Part shown: positions 23,409-32,177 of the stretch, piece after piece | How positions within the stretch are numbered: the first letter of the stretch is position 1 | Layout of the letters: every line of letters starts with the position of its first letter | Assembly (NCBI GenBank): GCA_027459665.1 | Contig: DAIDHN010000024.1 | Location: 1-58,664, forward strand | Length of the DNA: 58,664 nt | Direction: 5' to 3' | DNA from: Chthonomonadaceae bacterium | GTDB taxonomy: Bacteria > Armatimonadota > Chthonomonadetes > Chthonomonadales > Chthonomonadaceae | Program-made: the position numbers and the translations under genes | Notes under the pieces: model-generated | What the model saw: the letters and a program-made list of their open reading frames with translations, nothing else | Databases searched by the model: none | Told to the model about the DNA's origin: nothing

Positions 23409-24731
23409 ATGTCTAAAAAATCAATGCTGCAAACTGATGAGAAAGAGCGGGCGCTTATTGTCTCGGTAGAACGAGATGAAGAGCTGCTTCCCTATGCCCG
23501 CGAAGAACTGATTGCGCTTCTGGAAACTGCAGGAGCGGAAGTGGTGGGAGAATTTCACCAGAGGCGCAACAAGCCTGATGTTGCCTACTACATTGGCACG
23601 GGCAAAACCAGTGAGTTATATGCAGGCGTACAGGATACTGCTGCCAACCTTGTGGTGGTAGACAGCGAACTCAACCCTGTGCAGGCGCGCAACCTGGAAG
23701 AGGCCGTAAAGTGCCGCGTCATAGACCGCACCCAGCTTATTCTGGATATTTTCGCCCAGCGCGCCCAAACCCGCGAGGGCAAGCTGCAGGTAAGCCTTGC
23801 ACAGCTTACCTACCTGCTGCCTCGCCTCTCTAACCTGTATACCAGATTTGAACGCCAGCAGGGAGGAATTGGCGTACGCGGAGGGCAGGGAGAAACCAAG
23901 CTGGAAACCGATCGCCGCAAGGTGCGTGATACCATTCGCGATCTTGAGGCCCAGATAGCCGAGGTGCGCTCTATTCGCCAGACGCAAAGGGTGTACCGCA
24001 AACGCCTGCCTTTTCCCACCATTGCCCTGGTAGGTTACACCAGCGCAGGCAAGTCGAGCATTTTGAACAGGCTGTCTGGCAGCGAGGCTCTGGTAGACCC
24101 GCGCCTGTTTGCCACCCTCGACCCCACCACGCGGCGGGTTTCCCTGCCCGATGGCTGGGCGGTGCTGCTCACCGATACCGTAGGCTTTATTCGCAATCTG
24201 CCCACTCACCTTGTGGCTGCATTTCGCGCTACCCTGGAAGAAACGGTGGAAGCCGACATACTTTTGCATGTTGCAGATGCCTCGCACCCGCACTGCCTGC
24301 TGCAGATGCAAGCAGTGCATGAGGTGCTGGATCAGCTGGATGCAGGCGAGAAGCCTATGATTACCGTGTTCAACAAATGCGACCTGGTTTCAGACAGGTA
24401 TGCGCTGCAGGAAAAAATTGCAGACACGGAAAATTCGGTGGCCATATCGGCGCTTACTGGTGAGGGCGTGCCTGAATTGATGCGCCATATCTCTGCTGCA
24501 CTGCAGGGGCTGCTGGTGCAGGTAAATGTGCTGCTGCCTTACCAGCGCACCGATCTGCTGGCGCAGTGCCATGAGTACGGAAGGGTGGAAAAGGTGGAAT
24601 ACGGCGAGTATGGCATTGAAGTAACCGCCTGCGTTACCCGTTATCTGGCAGGGCATTTGCAAAACTTTGCCTCACCTGAAATCATGCCAGAGAGAGAAAC
24701 TGCACTTGCCGAAAATTTAACATCGCCTTAA
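23409..24731 (+). CDS. hflX: GTPase HflX
   Basis: HflX is a ribosome-associated GTPase that helps recycle or rescue stalled 70S ribosomes under stress. The 440-residue protein has the N-terminal HflX domain (YIGTGKTSELYAGV, LNPVQARNLEEAVKCRVIDRTQLILDIFAQRAQT), the glycine-rich linker RGGQGETKLETDRR, and the G domain with GYTSAGKSS (209-217), DPTTR (switch), DTVGFI and NKCD. ATG 23409 is favoured because homology begins shortly after it; the upstream codons from 23352 do not look coding. A good terminator follows at 24804. Confidence 0.97.
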   Translation: MSKKSMLQTDEKERALIVSVERDEELLPYAREELIALLETAGAEVVGEFHQRRNKPDVAYYIGTGKTSELYAGVQDTAANLVVVDSELNPVQARNLEEAVKCRVIDRTQLILDIFAQRAQTREGKLQVSLAQLTYLLPRLSNLYTRFERQQGGIGVRGGQGETKLETDRRKVRDTIRDLEAQIAEVRSIRQTQRVYRKRLPFPTIALVGYTSAGKSSILNRLSGSEALVDPRLFATLDPTTRRVSLPDGWAVLLTDTVGFIRNLPTHLVAAFRATLEETVEADILLHVADASHPHCLLQMQAVHEVLDQLDAGEKPMITVFNKCDLVSDRYALQEKIADTENSVAISALTGEGVPELMRHISAALQGLLVQVNVLLPYQRTDLLAQCHEYGRVEKVEYGEYGIEVTACVTRYLAGHLQNFASPEIMPERETALAENLTSP

Positions 24732-24803
24732 TATGGCTTTTGGTATACTTGTAAATGAGCAGTTCGATGAGCGATCCGCACTGGCGGGTTGCATCCTCCT
24801 TGG

Positions 24804-24832
24804 CCCCGGCAATGGCGCCGGGGTCTTTTTTT
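24804..24832 (+). terminator. Intrinsic terminator after hflX
   Basis: CCCCGGC and GCCGGGG form a 7-bp stem with a 6-base loop followed shortly by TTTTTTT. Confidence 0.85.
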
Positions 24833-24852
24833 ACGCCTGCTGCTTCATTGTT

Positions 24853-24881
24853 TTGACAAATATTGTAAGTCGTGTTATACT
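24853..24881 (+). promoter_or_regulatory. Near-perfect sigma-70 promoter for the Cys-rich secreted protein
   Basis: TTGACA (24853-24858), a 17-base spacer and TATACT (24876-24881) lie directly upstream of a GGGAGG ribosome binding site and ATG at 24935. The predicted 5' leader is about 47 bases. Confidence 0.85.
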
Positions 24882-24934
24882 GCCAAAAGCAATGCGCAAA
24901 CATGGGCAGTACACTCTGCCGGGAGGTCAAGATC

Positions 24935-25310
24935 ATGACATCAATCACCCCCCCCTCCCCGCACCCGCGGGGAGGATGTTTCTTTTGTAGCAGTCTGCAT
25001 ACTCATAAGTCTACTTGCCATAGCTGGCGCAGCAGCGCTTCGGTTTCCCGCCCCCTGGGGTGCAGCGCCTTTCTGCCGCACTCTGCAAAACTCGCTTGAA
25101 CCACCCTGCCACCCCTGTGCAGTGGGAGCATGCCCTGCAGGATATGTGCGTGCCAATTCCAGCTCTGCTATTGCCTGCAATGCAGATCAGACCTCCTGCG
25201 AGACTTACCCAGCCTACATTTACATCTATCCTAATGGGAGCAGCTGCACAGCCATCACCCAGTGTAAGGGAATAAACCCAGTGCTCGGCCACTGCATCAT
25301 AGGCAACTGA
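24935..25310 (+). pseudogene. Secreted Cys-rich protein gene, frame-disrupted at a C8 tract
   Basis: A consensus promoter, GGGAGG and ATG 24935 start a frame that runs MTSITPPSPHPRGG and ends as a low-quality 54-residue product. One base further on, the next frame is open without a stop from 24939 to 25310 and encodes a hydrophobic export segment (FVAVCILISLLAIAGAAAL) and a Cys-rich domain with at least ten cysteines (CPAGYVRA, CNADQTSCETYP, YIYIYPNGSSC, CKGINPVLGHC). That frame has no ATG, GTG or TTG before the hydrophobic segment. The break maps to the C8 run at 24948-24955; with seven Cs the ATG, the export segment and the domain would form one protein of about 124 residues. Options are phase variation, +1 ribosomal frameshifting at the proline codons, a recent mutation, or a sequencing error. 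Function unknown. Confidence 0.7.
24948..24955 (+). repeat. C8 homopolymer tract at the frame break
   Basis: Eight cytosines, followed by T and four more Cs, lie 13 bases after the ATG of the Cys-rich secreted gene. This is exactly where the translated frame must change to reach the export segment. Confidence 0.9.
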
Positions 25311-25343
25311 ACTGTATGGGTTGCTGTTTTGAGGGAGGATGCC

Positions 25344-26000
25344 ATGGAGGAAGAGAGCAAACGCCGCAGCCTTCGCCGCAGAGCGCTGGCTGGGGTGTGC
25401 CTTGCCCTTGTGCTTGCTGTGCTGCTGGGTGCGGGGCGGTGGGTGTACGAACGCTATGTGCCCTATCGGGTTGAAATCAGCAAGGTTCCCTCTGCCGCCA
25501 AAGAAAAGCAGATAGAGCAGGCAATGAAGCGCATAGGCGACGCCTGGCTGCGGTACAAGCCAACAGCCGCCCAGCTTTCGGCTACCACCCTGGGAGTTTA
25601 CTATCTCAAGGATGCTCTTGCATTTCGCATGACTGAGCAATTGCACATATTTCCCACTGTAACAGAATACTACTATGGCATGCGTTATCCCAGCCGCTAC
25701 ATTTTAACCTGCAACGAGTTTGAGCAGCACATCAACCGGTATTACCACGATGGCAGGCAAGTAAGCATTACCCGCGGTTTCTGGCTGGTATACGACTCAA
25801 AAACGCGCAGCGTGCTGCACATTCCAGCCTGGCAGGTGCACTGGGCGCCTTCATATCAGGTCCAGAAGCCAACTCTGCACTCGACAGGCGGGTCACAGGG
25901 TAATTTTCAACTCCCGCTGTTTCCCAACGATCCACGGTATGCCGCCCTCTATGCCCGCACCACCAACGGCAGCATACCCGGCGTCAACATAGTAGAGTAG
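25344..26000 (+). CDS. Membrane-anchored protein of unknown function
   Basis: The product (218 aa) has a basic N-terminus (KRRSLRRRALAG) and one membrane segment (VCLALVLAVLLGAGRWVY), then a predominantly soluble part with many Tyr and Arg residues (VTEYYYGMRYPSRYIL, HINRYYHDGRQVSITRGFWLVYDSKTRSVLHIP). The tail is likely extracytoplasmic. I recognise no family. ATG 25344 follows GGGAGG, 33 bases after the disrupted Cys-rich gene, so it may share that gene's promoter. Confidence 0.65.
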   Translation: MEEESKRRSLRRRALAGVCLALVLAVLLGAGRWVYERYVPYRVEISKVPSAAKEKQIEQAMKRIGDAWLRYKPTAAQLSATTLGVYYLKDALAFRMTEQLHIFPTVTEYYYGMRYPSRYILTCNEFEQHINRYYHDGRQVSITRGFWLVYDSKTRSVLHIPAWQVHWAPSYQVQKPTLHSTGGSQGNFQLPLFPNDPRYAALYARTTNGSIPGVNIVE

Positions 26001-26134
26001 CAAAGCAGGCAGCGCGTGCGGCTGAGACGGACAGGCCAATGCGTCTGCGCAGGCTTCATGCCAGAATATGCCTGTCTGCATGCTCTTATGGTTTGGGCGG
26101 GATATGCATCTGTGTGGGGTATTCTGTTAGGCAG

Positions 26135-27085
26135 ATGGAAACAGATAATCTATCCAAACCCCCGCTGCCTTTTCGCAAGCGTATAGAGCGTGCTGCAGGG
26201 CGCGCTGGGCTGAGGCTGGTAGTTGGCCCGGTGCGCAGCATGCCGCTGGGCATGGCGCGAAAAACCGGGCGGGGCATAGGGTATGCTCTCTACCTTTTGC
26301 TGCGCCGCTACAGGCGTGTGGCGCACAAAAACCTGGAACTGGTGTACGGCAGGGAATGGAGTGAGCAAGACCGCCGCCGCATGGCAAAAGCCGTGTTTGT
26401 GCATTTTGGGCAGGTGGCCACAGAGTTTCTCAAGCTGCCTGCACTGTCGAAAGATGAGGTGGATGCTCTTTCTACAGTAGAAGGGGAAGAGCGTTTGCAG
26501 CAGGCTCTGCAAAAGGGCAGGGGAGCTTTTATTGTAACGGGGCATTTTGGAAACTGGGAGTTTCTGGCGCGCTGGCTCACTCTGCACGGTTATTCACTCA
26601 ACGTAATTGCCCGCAAGGCAAATGACCCGGAAGCAGACCGCATTTTGCAGGGTACGCGTACAGAAGGCGGCGCACAGGTATACAATCGGGGCAATTCGGC
26701 ACGCGCTGTGCTACAATGTTTGAAAAAGGGTGAACTGGTGGGTATTCTTCCCGATCAGAACGCAGCGGATGTGTTTGTGCCTTTCTTTGGGCTTTCTACC
26801 GGCACAACCAACGGCCCTGCAGTGCTGCACCTGCGCACCGGCGCCCCTCTGGTGTGCACATGGTGTACCCGAAAGCCGGATGGAAGTTTTCACATTCTCT
26901 TTGAGGAGCCGCTGGAGGCTGTGCCCGGCCCCGACCGCGAGCAGGATGTGCTTGCTGTGATGACCGAGATCAACCGCCGGCTGGAAGCGCAGATACGCCG
27001 CCAGCCCTCTCAGTGGCTCTGGCTGCATGACAGATGGCGCGCTTCGCCGCATGTTTTTCAAAATAAAATGGACTCTGCACAATAA
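26135..27085 (+). CDS. LpxL/HtrB-type lysophospholipid (lipid A) acyltransferase
   Basis: The family transfers a secondary acyl chain to Kdo-lipid A precursors at the inner face of the cytoplasmic membrane. The 316-residue protein carries the H-x4-E catalytic motif in VTGHFGNWEF (His137, Glu142), followed by NVIARKANDPEAD, GILPDQNA, VFVPFFG and a C-terminal PSQWLWLHDRW, as in LpxL/LpxM proteins. ATG 26135 is taken as start because homology begins soon after; the frame is open earlier. It opens a tightly packed glycan operon, ending directly against the heptosyltransferase-like gene. Its presence with kdsA implies an LPS-type outer membrane. Confidence 0.9.
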   Translation: METDNLSKPPLPFRKRIERAAGRAGLRLVVGPVRSMPLGMARKTGRGIGYALYLLLRRYRRVAHKNLELVYGREWSEQDRRRMAKAVFVHFGQVATEFLKLPALSKDEVDALSTVEGEERLQQALQKGRGAFIVTGHFGNWEFLARWLTLHGYSLNVIARKANDPEADRILQGTRTEGGAQVYNRGNSARAVLQCLKKGELVGILPDQNAADVFVPFFGLSTGTTNGPAVLHLRTGAPLVCTWCTRKPDGSFHILFEEPLEAVPGPDREQDVLAVMTEINRRLEAQIRRQPSQWLWLHDRWRASPHVFQNKMDSAQ

Positions 27086-28126
27086 ATGACAATGCTTTCT
27101 GATGCAGAACGCGCCGGCATTCGGCGCATTCTGGTTTTGAAAATGAGTGCGCTGGGGGATATTGCCAAAACCATTCCCACTGTAGAAGCCCTGCGCTCTG
27201 CTTTCCCACAGGCGGAAATAGCCTGGGTAGTGCGCCGCGGCCTGCATGACCTGCTGGAAGGCTGCCCCGCCATAGACAGGCTGTTTGCAGCTCCCCGCGG
27301 CCTTGCAGCACTGCGTGAGACCGCTCCGGCGCTGAGGCGGTTTCGCCCGGATATTGCGCTTGACATGCAGGGGCTGCTTGTAAGCTCGAGCCTGGCGGCA
27401 CTTTCAGGTGCGCCTCTTCGCTATACCTGGGCTACCAACCGCGAACTGAGCGGGCTGTTGTGTAAAGCAGTTGTGCCCGCCCCGGAAGACAAAAACGCTG
27501 TGGAATGCCTTTTCAATTTCGCGCGCCTGCTGGGGGTCGAGAAACTGCCAGACCAGCCGCCCGCCTACCTTACGCAGGCCCCCGAACTCTGCGCCCGCGC
27601 CGAGGCTTTGCTGCATGGGCTGCCCCGCCCGCTGGCCGGCATGCACATAGGGGCCTCTACGGCAAATAAAACGTGGCCCCCGCAGCGCTGGGCCGAATTG
27701 ATAGAGCTTCTTTTGCAAGAGGGTATTTCGTGCGTGCTGTTTGGCGCAAACGCAGAAAAGGAAGCGGAAAAAGAAATTTTGCAGCAAACAGGAGAACGAG
27801 CCGGTCTTCGCTCGCTGGTAGGGCGTACCACTCCGCGAGAACTGGCCGCCGCCATCGCACAGTGCAATGTTTTTTTGGGCGGAGATACCGGAGCTACGCA
27901 CATTGCGTCGCTGGTGCATACCCCGATAGTTGGGCTGATGGGGGCTACCGACCCGCTTCGCGTAGGCCCGTTTGGCGAGCAGCACCATATTATCTCACTG
28001 CACCTGCCTTGCAGCCCCTGCTACCGTCACCCTACCTGCGGCGGAGCGTATACCTGTATGAGCAGCATAGATGCCCTGCGCGTGCTGAATGCCTGCAGAA
28101 TGCAGCTGAGAAAAAGCAGCATATGA
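27086..28126 (+). CDS. GT9 family (heptosyltransferase-like) glycosyltransferase
   Basis: This 346-residue GT-B enzyme has typical heptosyltransferase features: ILVLKMSALGDIAKTIPTVEALRSAFP near the start, DIALDMQGLL, MHIGASTANKTWPPQRWAELI, and GDTGATHIASLVHTPIVGLMGATDP near the end, then a Cys-containing tail (CSPCYRHPTCGG) common in this family. These enzymes add heptose or a related sugar to the LPS inner core. The start codon lies directly after the stop of the acyltransferase; the 3' end overlaps the next gene as ATGA. A later ATG at 27092 is also possible. Confidence 0.92.
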   Translation: MTMLSDAERAGIRRILVLKMSALGDIAKTIPTVEALRSAFPQAEIAWVVRRGLHDLLEGCPAIDRLFAAPRGLAALRETAPALRRFRPDIALDMQGLLVSSSLAALSGAPLRYTWATNRELSGLLCKAVVPAPEDKNAVECLFNFARLLGVEKLPDQPPAYLTQAPELCARAEALLHGLPRPLAGMHIGASTANKTWPPQRWAELIELLLQEGISCVLFGANAEKEAEKEILQQTGERAGLRSLVGRTTPRELAAAIAQCNVFLGGDTGATHIASLVHTPIVGLMGATDPLRVGPFGEQHHIISLHLPCSPCYRHPTCGGAYTCMSSIDALRVLNACRMQLRKSSI

Positions 28127-29154
28127 GAGTGCTGCATCTGATTACTCCCAGGCATGTGGGGGGAGCAGAGCTTCTTGCCCTGCGCATGATGCAGACCCAG
28201 AAAGAGATGGGTGTGACTTCGCGCCTGCTGCTGCGTCATCATCCCCATATGGAACTGTATGCGAAGAGGCAGGGTCTGGACGTAGTGACCGCGCCCATAG
28301 GCGGCAAACTGAACCTGCGGGCGGTATCGGCAATTGCTCAGCAGATACGCAGCTTTCGCCCCGATGTGGTGTGTACGCACCTTTCCAGCGCAACGCTCTG
28401 GGGTTCACTGGCGGCAAGAATGTGCAAGGTGCCCTGCGTTGCATTGGTACACGGATTCAACTCCGCTTCTGCGTACAGGTTTGCCACGCGCCTGGTGTGT
28501 GTTTCGCAGGCGGTAGGCGAGTTTATACTGCAGCAGGGCATACCGCACGAAAAAATAGAGGTAATACACAACGGCATAGACCCCCGCCCCTACCTTTGTG
28601 CAGAGCCTGCCTGCCTGCCGCTGCCTGCCGCTGCTTTTTGCGTAGGGACCGTGGCGCATTTATCGGTGAAAAAAGGCTACCGGGAACTGGTACAGGTGGC
28701 GCAGATGACCCCGCATGCTCATTTTGTGCTGGTGGGCGAGGGGCCGCTGAGAAAGGAACTAGAGCAGGCAGCAGCAGGAACGCTGCAGGGAAGACTGCAT
28801 TTGATGGGATTTCAGGAGAATATTCCGGCCCTTATGAAGCGTTTTGATGTGTTCTGCCTGCCTTCGCACAAAGAGCCTTTCGGGCTGGTTGTGCTGGAAG
28901 CCATGGCCGCAGCAAAGCCGGTAGTTGCCTTTCGTGAAGGGGGAGTGCCTGAAATTGTGGTAGAAAATGAAACCGGCTTGCTTTCTTCCTTTTCAGATAC
29001 AGCAGCAATGGCGCAGAACCTGAAGCAGCTGCAGCAGAATGTGCAAATGCGCGAAAGCATGGGCATGGCAGGAAGAGCCAGAGCGCTGAGTGAATTTACG
29101 CTGGAACGCTGCTGCCGCAGACTGCTTGATCTGTTTGAAGAGGTGAGCAGATGA
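28123..29154 (+). CDS. GT4 family glycosyltransferase
   Basis: The product (343 aa) begins MRVLHLITPRHVGGAELL, the usual GT4 acceptor-domain start, and has VVCTHLSSATLWG, IEVIHNGIDPR, VGTVAHLSVKKGYREL, and the donor-site block FCLPSHKEPFGLVVLEAMAAAKPVVAFREGGVPEIV with the E-x7-E motif. It should transfer a nucleotide-activated sugar to a surface glycan on the cytoplasmic side. The start overlaps the previous stop by 4 bases and the end overlaps the next start by 4 bases, so it is translationally coupled on both sides. Confidence 0.92.
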   Translation: MRVLHLITPRHVGGAELLALRMMQTQKEMGVTSRLLLRHHPHMELYAKRQGLDVVTAPIGGKLNLRAVSAIAQQIRSFRPDVVCTHLSSATLWGSLAARMCKVPCVALVHGFNSASAYRFATRLVCVSQAVGEFILQQGIPHEKIEVIHNGIDPRPYLCAEPACLPLPAAAFCVGTVAHLSVKKGYRELVQVAQMTPHAHFVLVGEGPLRKELEQAAAGTLQGRLHLMGFQENIPALMKRFDVFCLPSHKEPFGLVVLEAMAAAKPVVAFREGGVPEIVVENETGLLSSFSDTAAMAQNLKQLQQNVQMRESMGMAGRARALSEFTLERCCRRLLDLFEEVSR

Positions 29155-30239
29155 GAGTGATGGAGATTGTATCTGGGGTAGGGGTAAACGGCGCAGTGAT
29201 GCATGCTCTCATGCTGTCGAGACAAATGGACTTGCACGGGCACGAGGTAACGCTTGTCTGCCGCCCCGGAGCCTGGATAGGAAAGCAGCTGGAGGGAACC
29301 GGGGTGAGCGTGCTGGAAAGCAATATGAACCGCTGGCCGTTTACCGATCTGCGCGCCATGAAGGATGTGCTGAAAGAAAAGCGCATTCAGGTGATGCATA
29401 CGCACATGACTAGGGCACACAACTTCGGCGTATTTCTGTGCCGTATCACCGGGGTTCCTTCTGTGGCTACCGCTCATTCACACCGTCTGCATCCGCACTG
29501 GATGCTTGAAAGCCACATCATTGCGGTGTCTGAGGTAACCCGCAGGTACCATCGCAGGCACCACCTTATTCCGGCTGACCGCATAGAGCATATTCCCGGC
29601 TTTGTAGATGCTCACCGTTTTGCGGCTGCCATCCCCGATGCAGCACCTGCCTTGCGCAGCGAACTCGGCCTGCCGCCAGACACACCGCTGCTGGGAGCAA
29701 TAGGCGATTTTCTGCCAAGAAAAGGGCAGCTTTATCTGGTGCGGGCCATGCCAGCCATATTGAAAGCCGTGCCAGAGGCACGCCTGATACTGGCGGGAAC
29801 GGTGCGAAAGCCGGAATACTACGCGCGTATTCAGCAGGAAGCAAAGCATTTGAACGTAGACAGCCATATTATTTGGGCAGGTTACCGCTCTGATGTAGAC
29901 CGTCTGCTTGCTGCACTGGATGTATATGTGCTGCCCTCTCTGGATGAAATGTTTCCGGTTGCGGTGCTTGAGGCAATGTCTGCCGGATGCGCATGTGTTG
30001 CTACAGCTGTAGGCGGAACTCCTGAATGCGCCCTGAACCCGGATGCGCTTTCTCTGGTGCCTCCTGCAAACCCTGCAGCATTGGCAGAAGCAGTGCTTGC
30101 ACTGCTTCAAAACCCGCAGATGAGCGCCCTGCGCAGGGAGACAGCTCGCCAGACTGCACTGCAGAATTTTGCCGTTGAACAGGTCGCACCGGCTGTAGAG
30201 GCCGCGCTGCAGAGAATAGCCGGTATTTGCGCTGTCTAG
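29151..30239 (+). CDS. GT4 family glycosyltransferase
   Basis: This second GT4 enzyme (362 aa) shares the fold but is clearly distinct: start MRVMEIVSGVGVNGAVMHAL, VMHTHMTRAHNFGVFL, IEHIPGFVDAHRF, LGAIGDFLPRKGQLYL, and donor block YVLPSLDEMFPVAVLEAMSAGCACVATAVGGTPE. It overlaps the previous GT4 gene by ATGA, indicating stepwise assembly of one glycan. Sugar specificity cannot be read from sequence. Confidence 0.92.
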   Translation: MRVMEIVSGVGVNGAVMHALMLSRQMDLHGHEVTLVCRPGAWIGKQLEGTGVSVLESNMNRWPFTDLRAMKDVLKEKRIQVMHTHMTRAHNFGVFLCRITGVPSVATAHSHRLHPHWMLESHIIAVSEVTRRYHRRHHLIPADRIEHIPGFVDAHRFAAAIPDAAPALRSELGLPPDTPLLGAIGDFLPRKGQLYLVRAMPAILKAVPEARLILAGTVRKPEYYARIQQEAKHLNVDSHIIWAGYRSDVDRLLAALDVYVLPSLDEMFPVAVLEAMSAGCACVATAVGGTPECALNPDALSLVPPANPAALAEAVLALLQNPQMSALRRETARQTALQNFAVEQVAPAVEAALQRIAGICAV

Positions 30240-32116
<1,877 letters not shown>

Positions 32117-32138
32117 AACGGTTTGCTGCAGGTTATGT

Positions 32139-32177
32139 GAGCGGGGTCTGTTTTGCAAAACAGACCCCGCTCATTTT
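32139..32177 (+). terminator. Strong intrinsic terminator closing the glycan operon
   Basis: A perfect 17-bp inverted repeat with no unpaired loop bases (GAGCGGGGTCTGTTTTGC and its complement) is followed by ATTTTT. It also lies just past the stop of the convergent GH35 gene and may serve both. Confidence 0.9.

Noticed and set aside
24733-24990. Plus-strand frame starting right after hflX
   Set aside because: It runs through the hflX terminator and the next promoter, so it cannot be a real gene.
27673-28122. Upstream extension of the first GT4 gene by 150 codons
   Set aside because: The extension overlaps the heptosyltransferase-like gene in another frame; the GT4 domain starts exactly at the ATGA overlap at 28123.
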